DNA from: Vitis vinifera
Taxonomy: Eukaryota > Streptophyta > Magnoliopsida > Vitales > Vitaceae
Length of the DNA: 64,000 nt
Direction of reading: 5' to 3'
Assembly: GCF_030704535.1 (NCBI RefSeq)
Contig: NC_081810.1
Location: 1,178,501-1,242,500, forward strand
Shown here: positions 20,580 through 33,699 of the stretch, piece after piece
Layout of the letters: each line of letters starts with the position of its first letter
Position numbering within the stretch: position 1 is the stretch's first letter
The notes under the pieces: generated by a model
The model's database searches: none
Told to the model about the DNA's origin: nothing
What the model saw: only the letters and a program-made list of their open reading frames with translations
Translations under genes and position numbers: made by a program

Positions 20580-23099
20580 TGTTTTTTCTTTTTCTAATTT
20601 TTCCGTTGAGCTTTGTTCCACAATAGTGATATACTTGAATAATTGTGGGTTCCCACCATAGCTAAGTGGGATTCTCTAGTTGTTTTTAATTTGAATAAAT
20701 TAGGTGGTTCTTACTTCACCTAATTGAATGTAAGCATGTTGTAATAAAATAAAATAAAATGCTTATTTACATGGATTAATTACTTTCTTGAAATTTGTTA
20801 AACTACACTTTATTCTTTAAAAAAAAATGGAGAGAAGTAGATTTAAAAGCTTATATCAACAAAATTGAAGTGGTATCACTTTTCTATTCAACTTATGTTG
20901 GCTTTGTTTAATTAAAAATGACATAATTCTTTGATTTCACATGACCCAAATTATATTAACCAAACTAAAATATATTCAACTTTCACTAATTTTTAATCAT
21001 ATATAATGATAATGAAGTTAGAAAAAAGCTCAAAAATTTATGGAGCGTTCCCATTTACAAAAATGCTTTTAAGAAATGTCTCGATGAAAATTATAAATTT
21101 TATTTACCTTGATACACAAGTTAACTTTTTCCTTTATTTTACCCAAGATATGATTTAATTGAACATATTTCAAAAGAAGATTGGATTCATAAACAACAAA
21201 CTTTTCCCTTTATTTACAAATTCTACAAGTTCCATAACTAGGGTTTGAATCAAAATGGGCTAAAAATTAATGTCATCTCAATTTTGCTTCATTTTTTAGA
21301 CAAGCAATCATGACTATGTTCAATAAATTCATGTGTACATAACAAGCAAGCAACCAAAAGACCATTTGTTTTTTTTGTTGTTGCCCTTTGTATGGTCCAA
21401 TATGTTGGGCCCATTACATTTTGATTCGTAGCTTAATGGGCTTTTTGCCCAATTTAAAAGTGGACCTCATTAGGGCCCACCAAGTTTAAAGCCTCTTAAG
21501 ACCCTTGAAGATTAAACGGAAATAACTATTTGTCACAAGTGAAAAGTGAGAGAGACTTATATTTAAATGGAAAGACGCTCAAAGATTGATTTTTAATGTA
21601 AGTGAAGGTATGAAAAGTTGAATAGCTCTCATATCAAGCCTTCAAGAGTACTCTTTTCTAAAAAAACTAAGAAAAGAACCTGATCAAATAATTTGGCTAG
21701 AAAAAAAAAAAATACAAAACACACGAAAAAAAAAATTTAATTTGAATATGAAAAAAAAAAAAACTTGAAATGTCTAGGATATTAATTTTAGACAACGCGT
21801 AAGAAAAGACTATAAAAAGGACATGCTTGTTTCATTATAGGATGGAGGAAAATTTCTTATTTTTAATAATAATAAAAAAGTTTTGCAACTTCAATAAGCT
21901 TCTAATAATTTTTATAACTTATATACAAATTATTATTATTATTTTATGATTTTAGAAAAAAATATATGAAATATATTCAAATGGGCACTTAATTATAAAT
22001 AAATGATAACTATTCTACCATTTCTCTAATAATAAAAAATATATATTTTTAAATGAATTTAGCATTCAAAAAGCTTTAAATCATTCTTTTTCTACTTGAT
22101 TGTGTAATAGTAGATGATGAAAAAATAACAATAGATGATTAATTATTATCATAAGTTTAAACTTTATTAATTGTCCTTGTCCTATTAAAGCAAGGTGACA
22201 AGTTGAATGTGATTAGGTTTATGTAAGTTGAAATCAATTGTCCTCATCCTTGTATGCAAGTGGGTCATGGACTCATGGCATGTGGCCATAGCCCATTGAA
22301 GATATAGAAGTAGTGTAATTAAATATCAAACTTTAGAGTAAACAATTTTATAGGCCACATCCATGATCCACCCTAGAGAATTGAAAAATAATTTTATTAA
22401 GGTTAGGCAATAATGGGATTTGATTTGATTGCAATGTGATTTGAGGAGAGAATGAAAGGAGTGGGCCATTGAGATAATGTTTGGTTAGATTTGTGACCAA
22501 TGGGTAGGATCCCAAATGGGAGAAAATGTAAAGAAATGTAAGGCGATTATGGTCTTTTGGTTTTTATTAGCATTTCTAAAGTTGATAGGGGAAGAATGAG
22601 AAAGTGAGCCCATTATTTTGAATGATTAGTTTCGTTATAACATGATTTTGTGTAAAATAAAAGAATAAAAAAATTAAAAATATTTTACAAAATCATATAA
22701 AAAATAAAAATTAAAAAGATGATTTCCAAAATAAAATCATTTTGGAAAAAAAATGATTTTTTGCATATAAAATATTTTTTGAAAAGACAACGAAAATCAT
22801 ATATGAAAAAGACATTTTAAAAGTATTTTATGGAATACTGTTTTTTAAAAATAATATTAATTAAATAAAAAAATCCTAACACTAAAACCCTGCAGAAAAA
22901 AGTTGGGAACAATGCATGTATGTATATGTATTTCATGAGTTATCTCCGAGTGTTGCCATCCGTTGTCACTAATTTTTTAGTCACCCTTTTTCCCCTGAGA
23001 TAATGGACGTGATGGTGTTGGTGGTGGATGCCTTGGTGGAGCCAACTCTTTGCCACCCAAATGGGGGACTGAAATGCCTCTCTATCCCACCTGCTGCAA

Positions 23100-23101
<2 letters not shown>
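20580..23101. other. Downstream block of dirigent gene 4
   Basis: Non-coding. The A-rich polyadenylation signal is near 20743. Collinear with the gene 2 downstream block except for about 450 bp (roughly 21183-21640) with no counterpart there. No gene supported. Confidence 0.55.

Positions 23102-23148
<47 letters not shown>
23102..23148. repeat. (CT)n microsatellite
   Basis: Uninterrupted TC dinucleotide run of about 23 repeats. Confidence 0.95.
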
Positions 23149-23151
<3 letters not shown>

Positions 23152-24312
23152 TCTATGGTTGTGAGGCCCATTCTCATATGGTCTCCCCCTCTCTCTCATA
23201 TTCTGTGATAGAATCTACAGTCTATAGGGTTGATTTTTTTTTAATGCACATGAGCAGGTGATTTTTGAAGGAAAGTAACTGAATATTAATGGTTGTGAGA
23301 CCCATTCCCATATGGTCTCTCTCTCTCTCTCTCCCGCTCTCTCTCTCATATTCTACGATAGAATCTATAGTCTATGGGTTGATTTTTTTTTAATGCCCAT
23401 GAGCAGGCGATTTTTGACGGAAAAGTAATTGAATATTAATGGTTGTGAGACCCATTCCCATATGGTCTCTCTCTCTCTCCCGCTCTCTCTCTCATATTCT
23501 ACGATAGAATCTATAGTCTATGGGTTGATTTTTTTTTAATGCCCATGAGCAGGCGATTTTTGACGAAAAAGTAATTGAATATTAATGGTTGTGAGACCCA
23601 TTCCCATATGGTCTCTCTCTCTCTCTCCCGCTCTCTCTCTCATATTCTACGATAGAATTTATAGTCTATGGGTTGATTTTTTTTTAATGCCCATGAGCAG
23701 GCGATTTTTGACGGAAAAGTAATTGAATATTATTGGTTGTGAGACCCATTCCCATATGGTCTCTCTCTCTCTCTCCCCCGCTCTCTCTCTCATATTCTAC
23801 GATAGAATCTATAGTCTATGGGTTGATTTTTTTTTAATGCCCATGAGCAGGCGATTTTTGACGGAAAAGTAATTGAATATTAATGGTTGTGAGACCCATT
23901 CCCATATGGTCTCTCTCTCTCTCTCTCTCCCCCGCTCTCTCTCTCATATTCTACGATAGAATCTATAGTCTATGGGTTGATTTTTTTTTAATGCCCATGA
24001 GCAGGCGATTTTTGACGGAAAAGTAATTGAATATTAATGGTTGTGAGACCCATTCCCATATGGTCTCTCTCTCTCTCATATTCTATGATAGAGTCTATAG
24101 TCTATAGGGTTGATTTTTTTTTTTAATGCCCATGAACAGCTGATTTTTGAATGAAAGTGATAGGATATTAATGGTTTTGAGACCATTCTCATATGTTCTC
24201 TCTCTCCCTTCGCGCCCCGGGCCCCCCTCTCCTCCCACCCACTTTTTTTTGGGGCATGAGCAGCTGATTTTTGAAGGAAGGTAGTTGAATATTAATGGGT
24301 TGTGACTTGTAA
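23149..24312. repeat. Minisatellite, about 8 units of about 150 bp
   Basis: Successive units begin GGTTGTGAGACCCATTCCCA near 23156, 23291, 23441, 23587, 23734, 23885 and 24038, then diverged ones near 24170 and 24295. Each holds a variable CT tract, TCTACGATAGAATCTATAGT, a T-run and GCCCATGAGCAGGCGATTTT. The central five are nearly identical, implying recent expansion. Confidence 0.9.
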
Positions 24313-26640
24313 GACCCATTAATGTAGAAAGAAATTCATAATCCTAATAAAAATGTATTTCAATTAATAATGAGTTTTTAATTTATATTTTCATTTTTTT
24401 ATAATTAATTCACATAAAATAACAAATTAAAAAGTGAAAAAATTAAGTGTATTTAATAAAAATAATTTAATATTATAATTTAAACTTATTTTTAATTTTT
24501 AATATTAATTTAAAATAATTAACTTATAGTTAATAACAAATCCTTTTTACCTCATTTACATGATATGGGAGTATATTTTAGAATAATGATTCTACTTTCA
24601 TAACTCATTTTTCATAATAAATATTTTATAATTGTATTATATACCTGCATAAATAGCTTTTTTCCATAGGGTAAAAAAATTATTTTCATATACCAAAAAT
24701 ATTCTTTTTATTTCAAAATCAGAAGTTCTTCTAATAAAAATTACTTAAATATATAAGCTTATAAAAAAGGAGATTTTAATTTCAAGAAACTTTAATATTA
24801 TTATATTATTTAATATTAAATGTAATCAAGAATATCGATAATATTCTTTCCTTGGCCTTACTTTTTCTTTGGTCCTTCTCTAATACAAAAAATAATAATA
24901 ATAATATAAGAACATGTAATTTTATAATTTACAAATAACATGGGAGATCAAAGATATAATGACTCACATCCAACCGTATAAATATTATCTATTTTGAACT
25001 CAAAGAAACTCTCACGGCTTTAAAACACGTTTATAAAATTAAGAGGAATTCAAACTTATATAGCATCGGGAACTTTCTCTCTATCCAATGTAAAATATCA
25101 CAAACATCCCTATACAGATACAACATCTTTGTTATGTCTCACGAGATTATAAGGTCAAACAAATCCTCACACCGAAGTTTGAGATCGACTCTAATATGGG
25201 ATATTACAAAAGGATTACAAATCGAAGATTCATGACAAACATTAACAATAATAACTTAAGAACATGTAATTCCATAATTTGCAAATAACATAGGAGATCA
25301 AAAGATCATAAATGGAAAATTTATAAATTCATTGTTATTTTATAAAAATAATAATATATATTTTATCTTATTAAATTTAAGAAACAAATCTATGTGTGAT
25401 CAATACATTTCATATCTTCCAATGTATAGGTTACATTTGCCTTTTTTTAGATTTTTTAAATATATTTTACTTTCGTCGGTATCTTGAGATAAACTACTTC
25501 TCTGAGTCAGTTGTGATCTAGGTTACGCAATTGAATAAAAATCCTAGCAAAAGAAAGGTATAGAAAAGCAAAGAATATCCCATTTCCCCTTTCCCCCATT
25601 ATTTTCCTTCGTCTAATTCATAAAGTACACATAGAGAATATAAAGCTATGCAAAGGTGACATGGACCACCATTCTCTATACACACTTTCCCAATAGTGTT
25701 CTTCACTAAACCCTATCTTTTTCTTCATTGTTCTCCTCATCCTCCCACGTTATGGTCCCCATGGTCGGTTGTATGTGGCACTTTCTCATTGGTTATCTCC
25801 ATGTCAAAAGGAATCTCAACCATGAAAATTGGTCACCGTTCTTGGAAGTATTCTTATCGATCACAAAAAGGGAGAATCCCTATGATGCAAGTAGAACTTT
25901 TCACAAATCAAAAACCTTTTTTTTATTGTTTTATTTATTTTTTATTATTTTTGTACTTTTTTTCTTTAAATTTTGCTTTGTGCACAAAGTTAAAGGCTTA
26001 AAATAAAGGGAGGAATTGCAGGGTTCACATGCTTTTGGATAAGTTGTTGCACTATCTTAAGGAGGAAGAAATTTGAGCCCTATAGCTATGATCTTTGAAA
26101 TTTTTTCATAATTAATATTCTAAATTTATGAAAATATTTTATTTTACTTATTAATTTTCATTTATACCAAATTTTCTAACCTTTTCAATGATGATAGAAA
26201 ATGTGTACATAAATTAAATGATTGCAAATTATTACGAAATTGAATTTTTGTTGGGATAGTGATAAATACTCATCAATCAGAATATGACTTCAAGGTTATT
26301 TTTATAATTGGATTCATCATTTATTTCAATTATCTAATATGATCGTTGATGTCGTATTATTTTTCGTGTAAAATAATTCATATTTATTAAAAAATTATTA
26401 ATAAATAGAAGAGAAAAAAAAAGAAACATCATAGGATGTCCTCTTCTTAGTACCAATTTTAAAAAACAAGCAAAATTCCAATTAATATGGATCAAAGAGT
26501 GCAAGTTGCAAAAGATAATTTCTACGAAAATAATGAGTGTTAGCTTTCGTACAAGCATTTAAAGAGAGTGTCAAATAGTCACCCTCAAAGGAAAATAATA
26601 GTATCAATAATAATGAAAGTGAAACCCTCCAAAACTCTCA
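24313..26640. other. Intergenic DNA between dirigent cluster and membrane-protein gene 1
   Basis: AT-rich, no supported gene. The overlapping ORFs at 25696-26006 read through T-rich tracts and have no recognisable domain. A repeat at 24893-25311 is listed separately. Confidence 0.5.
24893..25311. repeat. LTR/TRIM-like repeat flanked by 60-bp direct repeats
   Basis: Near-identical flanks (AAGAACATGTAATT[TC][TC]ATAATTT... and AACAT[GA]GGAGATCAAA) lie at about 24908-24960 and 25256-25311. Between them are CTCACGGCTTTAAAACACGT and CTATCCAATGTAAAATATCA. These resemble, from memory, a dispersed plant LTR-type repeat (ctcacggttttaaaacgcgt, caatgtgggatctcaca). Class uncertain. Confidence 0.4.
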
Positions 26641-26644
26641 ATAT

Positions 26645-26651
26645 TATATAA
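26645..26651 (+). promoter_or_regulatory. TATA box of membrane-protein gene 1
   Basis: TATATAA, 132 bp before the ATG at 26777. A telo-box (AAACCCTAA, 26730-26738) lies in the presumed leader. Confidence 0.6.
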
Positions 26652-26776
26652 GCCATGTTGGATGGACAACCCCCACATCTCAAGAACAATCCACCTCATT
26701 CTAGAGACAACCCTTATATTTCTCTTATAAAACCCTAACAAAACCCTAGGATTTCCATCCAAATTTTGCTCTCAAC

Positions 26777-27157
26777 ATGGCTAGGTATGACAACTCTTCA
26801 TACTTTCAACACCTCTCCCTTGACATCCCTCTCCACTTGTGCTTCTTCCTAGCTATTCTCTTCTCCTTCGTGGGCTTCACTTGGTACATAAACTATGAGT
26901 CCATGATAGAAGACTTGATGGACCAACTCAAGCTCGTCCTCATCCTCTCCCCTCTCCTCCTCCTCCTCCTCCTACACATCTTATCAAGCGATCAACGGCA
27001 GTTCATCCCCTTCATTATCCCATTACCGGATAAGGATTCATTGCATAGAGCCGGAGGATCGCCATGGGGTGTCGCCTTTTTGCTTGTCTTTCTTCTCTTC
27101 ATGGTGTCTTACAAATCCTACTTCCAAGAACGTTGGTTTCCATTGTTGAGCAGGTGA
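26777..27157 (+). CDS. Small three-pass membrane protein 1, unknown function
   Basis: 126 residues from the ATG in CAACATGGCT. Three hydrophobic segments are visible at about residues 17-38, 52-69 and 97-111, with the motif HRAGGSPWGVA at 90-100 just before the third, and a C-terminal ERWFPLLSR. I do not recognise a named domain, but the protein 31989-32348 shares the layout and the HRAGxSPWGxA...SY[KQ] motif, so this is a real plant family of small integral membrane proteins. The TATA box, leader and good start context support expression. The stop codon overlaps a consensus donor (AG|GTGAAG), so a longer spliced C-terminus into 27301-27478 is conceivable. Confidence 0.8.
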   Translation: MARYDNSSYFQHLSLDIPLHLCFFLAILFSFVGFTWYINYESMIEDLMDQLKLVLILSPLLLLLLLHILSSDQRQFIPFIIPLPDKDSLHRAGGSPWGVAFLLVFLLFMVSYKSYFQERWFPLLSR

Positions 27158-27779
27158 AGGTGCATACATATATTCAATTAGAATACATAAAAATATGTGT
27201 GTTTTGATCTTGATGGTGGCTAGGGTTTGTTGTTTTTTATTGGTGCAACAAAGCTAGCTACCACTTGATTAATTTCTTTGTCCTTTTGTGATATGTATAG
27301 GAGGTTAATTATGATTAGGAAGGTGTTATTTTTGGACGTCTTCCTCAATTTGATGTGGCTTGTTCTTATTGTATTTTGTACTATTTATAATAACTATATA
27401 CCCTTTGAATTATATAGTACTCTCACCACCTCCGTTTTATTTTTTTTGTACTCACTTTTATTTTTCCATAATATTTAAAATTAAATAATTAAATTTTTTT
27501 TTCATTTCTTGTAATCATGAAAAATAAACCAAATGACAAAATTGGGTATCATGACAATGTCATATTATTTTCCATACAAGTGAATGATTTAGCTCAAATT
27601 ATTCAAGCTTTTAATGTTTATTTAAGGGTGAATTTCCTAAATTCAAAAAGTAAATTATGATTAGAAATGGCAATTAATGAGGTTGAAAATAAAATTTGAA
27701 AATTAATTACAAATGATATACCTATATACCCAACTAGATTCAATGGTCCATGGAATCAAAATAAAATAACACATCAATT

Positions 27780-27783
<4 letters not shown>

Positions 27784-27830
<47 letters not shown>
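27784..27830. repeat. (AT)n microsatellite
   Basis: Uninterrupted TA dinucleotide run of about 23 repeats. Confidence 0.95.
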
Positions 27831-27832
<2 letters not shown>

Positions 27833-29186
27833 CTCAAATAATTAAGTGACATAAGGGATTTTTTTAAAGATTTTATCAAATAAAAAAAAGAAAATTAATA
27901 AAAAAAAATCCCTCATCCATGTGAAGTGCACTATGTACAAGTAAATCCATAAAGAATATTCTAAACAAATCGACTAAATTCTCAAGCAAAAGTAAGGAAT
28001 TAAAAATGGAATCTAGTTGTTAGCATCTTCTTTATAAATAAATAAATAAATAAAATTAATCTCCTTCAAACAATCAAGTAATTTGAAAAATAAAAGAAGT
28101 ATGATAGGATTATTTAATTTATTTTTTTATACATAGGGAAACATAAAATTTTAATTAAATATAAAATAAAATAAAATATTTATTTATTATATTTATTAGA
28201 AAAAAATTATTCAAAGAAATTTATGATAAAAGATAAAATTATTAAATTTAAAATAAAACATAAATTATATCCGAGTAATTTATGTTAATTTCATTGATGA
28301 ATCTATTAAGCCTGTAGAATCCACTTTTTAAAAGGTATAAAATTGCTTTGGTGAAGGTAATTTAAATTAATTAAAAAGATCATAAAAATATAAAAATAAA
28401 ATAAATTAAAAATATTAAAATGATAAAAGGGATCATCTTCCACTTTTTGAAACACCCAAGTGGCATCTAAATAAAGGTAGAAACTTCCACACAATGTAGG
28501 AATGTTGTATTATTTAGCGGCATTGGGAAAGCCACTTGCCAACCCCAGATTGCCTTTGCTGCTTTTCAACTAATTTTGTGGATAGTGTACCCTAGACCTA
28601 GAGGTAGAGCTCCAATTGCCCTATAGGGGCTGCAAGTGGCATTTGAAAAAAAAAAACCAAAAATTTGAAACTATTTTAAATTTTCAAATATACATATTTT
28701 CAATTTAAATATGAAAATTATCTTTTTTTAAAAATACCTTCAAAATCAAATTCCTTCTATCATAAATTTGAAAATATTTTATAAATTGTCTTATTTTTTA
28801 AAATTATTATATTTTTATCAAAAAAACTCCGTCTAAAAACCAATCATTACGTTACATCTTCTAATTTTTTTATGACTCTTAGAGAGGTATCATCAAATTA
28901 ATATAAGAGTTCATTTGATAATAATTTTAAAAAGCGTTTTTAACTTATAAAATATTTTAAAAAAAAATAGATAGTTGACAAAATTAAGAAAACACTTTTA
29001 AATTTTTAAAAAATTACTTATTGTGTTAAAAAATTATTTTTAATGTTTTTTGCAAAAACACTTTATAAATGATTTTCTTAAAAACATTTATAAAAATAAT
29101 AATAATTTCACTAAAAATACTTTGAAAAACAGTTTTAAATATAACATTTCACTAAAAATACTTTATTTATGTGATTGATTTTTTAA

Positions 29187-29188
<2 letters not shown>

Positions 29189-29226
<38 letters not shown>
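29189..29226. repeat. (AAT)n microsatellite
   Basis: About 12 uninterrupted AAT repeats. Confidence 0.95.
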
Positions 29227-29227
<1 letters not shown>

Positions 29228-31988
29228 TAAAGATTAGTTCACTTTAGATATTATTCACTTTAAGTTTAATTTCATAATTTGCAATACTTACGAATAATTA
29301 AAAGAAGTTTTCTACTCCAATATCATGAACTTTTTTCTTTAACTAGGAGAGGTTACAAATGATAATAATAATTTATTTAATTTGATTAATTCCAAGAATT
29401 TATCCAAATCCCACTAAATCAAAATTGGGAAAAAAAATTTTAAATAAAATAAATTAGATTGAATTTTAGTTGATTTTTAACTTTTTATTTTGTAACAATC
29501 TCTATTGAAAATAAGATGAATTAATTATTTATTCAACCATTCATCAAATTCTGTCAAATCAAATTTGAGGTAAAAGGGTTTTTCTCTGACGCAGCCAATC
29601 TTATCATATTTAAAAAATAAATAAAGTTAATCACCACCAAAAGTAACTCAATTTAACTATTTTCAAATATAACTCATATGAATTCAGCAATTAATATTTG
29701 ATTTTCAAATGGTATAATCACAAAAATATAAATTATTATTTTCAAAATAAATAAATAAATAAGTCTTAGATTCAAAATAAAACTATTAATTTAAGTGGTG
29801 TTTTTTTTTTACTTAATTTTAAATAAGACTCAAAACTAAATAATATTTAATAATATTAAGTATTAGTTTATTTGTTTTTGTAATATTTTATTTTTATCAA
29901 ACATTAAAAAATAAAATAAAAATCAATATATTATTTTTTTATTTAAAATATTAAAATTGCTAATTTTTAAATTTAACAAAAAAAATTATAATAAATCATA
30001 AAAATTTAAAAAAAAAAAAGCAAATAAATTAAAATCCTAAAATAAATTACTTTTCGAGAAAAACTAAAAAGACAAACATCATCTTTTTCATTCAAATTAC
30101 AACCCTAATATCATATCCTAAAATCTAATAATTATAAAAATATTTATGCAAAAGAGAGCATATAATATCTATATTTTTAAAAAAAATAACCTTTATTTAT
30201 CAAAAATAATAATATAATCTCAATTTAATATTTTTATCTTACATTTAAAAAATGCTTAAATGTGTGAAGACAATAAAAAAATTGATGAATAATATTTTTT
30301 AAAAAATATGATTATCATTCTTTGGAATATATAATTATTTTACCATTTTTAATTAAATAACCCACCATATTTAAATTGGTCTATTAGACAAGTGGGTACG
30401 TGTCCTACGTGGCCCTTGCAGTTGCATCACATTATGGCTATGTCCGTACAGTAACAGTGCCTTTAATTTCGTGGTTCAGAGAGTTGTCGGGTACCCTATA
30501 GTTGTACGGACTTTGTCAGTGCTTCTCAGAGTTGGCACTAATATTGACCGTTGGATTGTCATCCAAACCTAATTCGAATTGTGATCGGACGGTTGTGAAA
30601 TCATTGGGAGATTTATATTTATCTCAGAAATATTTTAGTGGGGAAGGTTTGTGTTTAAAAACCTTATTTATTTTAGTTTTGATTAATTTGTAGGGAAGGT
30701 TTGTTTTTATAATTACATAATATTTAAAGGCCTTGGTAGTTGTAGAAAGTAGTTCTTTAAAATAATTTTTAAAAATATTTTCTAAAATTTGTTTTTAATA
30801 TTTTATAGAATAAAAATCTGTTTAAAAATTTAAAATATTTTTAATATTTTAAAATAATTTTTATATTTGATATTTTATTTTTAATTATTTTATATATTTG
30901 TATAATTATTTTTAAAAACAGTTCTCAAAAAATAAATAAAAATAATATAAAATAATTAAAATTCATTATTTAAAAATAACATATTTTCGATTCTTAATAA
31001 TAAAAAATAAAAAATAAAAAATAATTTTTTATTATCAAATATGTTTTCCATTTTTATAGAGAATAAAAAACTAATTTCCAAAACATTTACCAAACAAATT
31101 CTAAAATTCTTGAAAGAGTTTTTACATTTAATAGTCTTATTTCTTAATTATTTATAAATTCTTTATTAAAATTACTAAATAGATAAAATTCTTGGAAGCC
31201 GTTAATAAAAATTATAGAAAAATAGAATTATTTAGTTCTAAATATTTCTTAAAAATGCTTTATTTTCTAAAGATATTTTAAAAAAATTTACAAATTAAGT
31301 ATTGGATTAATGGATATTTTAATTGTATTAAAACCCTAAATTTTATGAAGTAAATTAGATGCTAAAAAAATATTCACATTGATATTTTAAATTTGGGATT
31401 TTTAAATAATTTTTTTTTATTTTTCAAAAATATTATAGAAAATTATAAGTACTTTAGGTAATGAAAATGTTTTCTTCAAAAATCATTTTAATTTTTAATA
31501 TCGATATCTGAACTTTATTAAACCTTAAATTTGATGAAGTAAATTAAGTACTGAAATGTCTTAAGTTTTACCAAACACCGTAAGTATTAATATATTAATT
31601 TGATTGAATTTGGATTTTCACAATTAAACAAGTTCGGGTATTTTACTAAAATATAAATTTTATAAAACAAATTAAGTACTGAAGAACTTCAGTACTAATC
31701 ATGAAAAGTTTCTGAGAATGTTAGTAGCTCTACTCACAAACTTTACCAAAATGTGGGCATTAAGTTGTTGCCAGGGAAAGGCAAATCCTAGAAAAAAATT
31801 TCAGAGAATTCCCCTCTAGTACAAGGATGAATTCCATAATGCTGCAAAAAAAAAGGGAAAATGGTTCCCTTCTAGTAATGGACACATGATATTTTCCATG
31901 GAAACAAACAGCTCTTTAGAGAAAGCTAAACCATTCTGCTACATTCAAGGCACAAAGCATACATTATCCATGAAAAGATGCCAAGACA

Positions 31989-32348
31989 CTAAAAGATAAG
32001 GCCATGCAAGGATGGTTGGTAAGATATGAGGAAGAAGAGGAGAAGCAGCACAACTGCAAGACCCCATGGTGAGGCGCCAGCTCGATGAATGGCGTTGGGC
32101 TCAGACCCCGGCATGGGAAAGTTGAGTCGATTAGCTGGTGGCACGGTGGACAGCCAGTGAACTGCAAGGACTAGGAGCACAGGGGAGATCATTAGCAGAC
32201 GGTGCAAGAGGTCAGCTGCAGTGACCACAACTGCATCATAAATCACATATGCCAGGAACCCGCATACTAGTATTGCCATGCCAACCATGATCAGCCATTG
32301 CTCGGAGAAATTGGAAATTAAAAAGCTTGTTCTGGGGCCTGCAGCCAT
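31989..32348 (-). CDS. Small three-pass membrane protein 2, unknown function
   Basis: 119 residues starting MAAGPRTSF in the context CACATGGCT. The frame extends upstream but only into a CT-rich leader, and homology with the first gene begins after this ATG. Hydrophobic segments are at about 17-37, 51-67 and 95-110. HRAGASPWGLA at 88-98 matches HRAGGSPWGVA of the paralog at 26777-27157, and both end the third segment with a SY[QK] pair. Unnamed plant membrane-protein family; function not inferred. The GA-rich stretch at 32356-32382 (CT on the coding strand) is in the leader. Convergent with its paralog. Confidence 0.8.
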   Translation of the reverse strand: MAAGPRTSFLISNFSEQWLIMVGMAILVCGFLAYVIYDAVVVTAADLLHRLLMISPVLLVLAVHWLSTVPPANRLNFPMPGSEPNAIHRAGASPWGLAVVLLLLFFLISYQPSLHGLIF

Positions 32349-33699
32349 GTGAGACAGAGGGGGGGAGAGGGAGAGGGAGAGGCAGTGAGGTAAAGCAAGG
32401 GCCACAAGAGATAGTGTTAGTAGAGGTGCAGTGCAGTGAGTGATATGGGGGAGATACATAAATGGCTTTCATGTCCTTTTTTGTTGTTTTTTCTGCTGGA
32501 CTTACACTACTTTGTTGTGTTATGGCACATTATTTGAGTTCGTATAATGTGTTTTCTTGTTGAATTTCAGGAAACCAGCACGGTTCTTTTAAGTCTCTAA
32601 GTTGAAACCTAACCCTCCCATGCCAAACCATGAGACAAAGGACTTTTAACTCTTCTGCAATTCGTGACTCCAGAAAGTGTCTTAAATCATGCCATTTCAC
32701 AAAATGGAAGTGCTAATGCCAGGTATTGCCAAAAAAAAATGAATAATTTTGATACTAAAGTATCCTTACTTTATGTCAAATGACAACTCTAATACGACTT
32801 CTCGCATAATGATCAGTGTGGTCACAACTATGCCCTGGGATAATGTACCTAGAAGATTTTCCTGCCCTCCATGGAGGGGTGACCTAAAACATCTAGATTT
32901 GAGGCTGAGTCATATGTCTAGGTTTCAGAGTATTAGATCAATATCTATAGAGAAAAGAATTAGTTTATAGTGACTTACAGCGAGGCACATTGCTGAAATG
33001 TTGGGGCAGCCAGGAACAGACATGGCTTGGATTTTACCATTTGATTTTTGGGAAAAAAAAGTGGGCTTCATGTACTGCTCCATGCCTGAATTCTTGAAAT
33101 GTCATTCAGTAAATGTAGCAACAACATCAAATTTATACATATAACAACAATAACACAACACAACAACAAAGCCTTAAATCCTAATTATTAGAAGTCAGCA
33201 ACTCAACTGTATGTGGCAAGAGTGTTTAATCTTCCACCAGCCCGTGTAAACATTGTTGCAACTCATACTATAGATGCTCATTTACTGATGTAAAAGATTT
33301 TGGGAAAATTGCTCCGAGGACAGTGGAAATTACCACCACTTAGGTCGTATTCAAATTCAAGTTGGCAATTCTAATATGACCTTGAACCTTTTCTGGGAAC
33401 CCCAAAAGATCCCTTGACTTGAAAATTTTCCCTTTCCAATGTAAAGACCAAAATATCTTTCAGTAACCTGAAGCCAGATACAAGTAATTACTAATGGAAA
33501 ACATACTCTTCACCATGGAGGTTCGGTATTCCAATTCCATGAATAACCACCAACAATACATTGCAATCATATATGTTTGGATCTCTTGCAATAGGTTTTT
33601 GTCCCTGCATAACTTTGTTTTATCTTTGGTCTCTTTTTTCCCTGCATAACTCAGGAAATTGTGAGGAAGGAATGGTTCTTCAGCACTCAGATCGAAAAA
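32349..33699. other. Intergenic between membrane-protein gene 2 and the PPR gene
   Basis: Likely holds the promoter and leader of the minus-strand membrane-protein gene (near 32349-32500) and the 3' UTR of the PPR gene. ORFs here show no domain. Nothing else recognised. Confidence 0.45.

Larger units (their letters stand above)
27158..31988. other. Intergenic, AT-rich, repeat-bearing
   Basis: No gene supported. It contains an (AT)n tract (27784-27830), an (AAT)n tract (29189-29226) and several foldback-type fragments starting with TTTGATAATAATTTTAAAA (near 28917) or ending ACCAAACAAATTCT (near 31090). A less AT-rich island at about 30380-30620 contains GACCGTTGGAT and GATCGGACGGTTG but no convincing ORF. 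The presumed 3' ends of both membrane-protein genes lie at its edges. Confidence 0.5.

Noticed and set aside
25696-26006. Overlapping ORFs of 101 and 92 residues
   Set aside because: No domain; the hydrophobic ends come from T-rich DNA, and there is no promoter or splice support.
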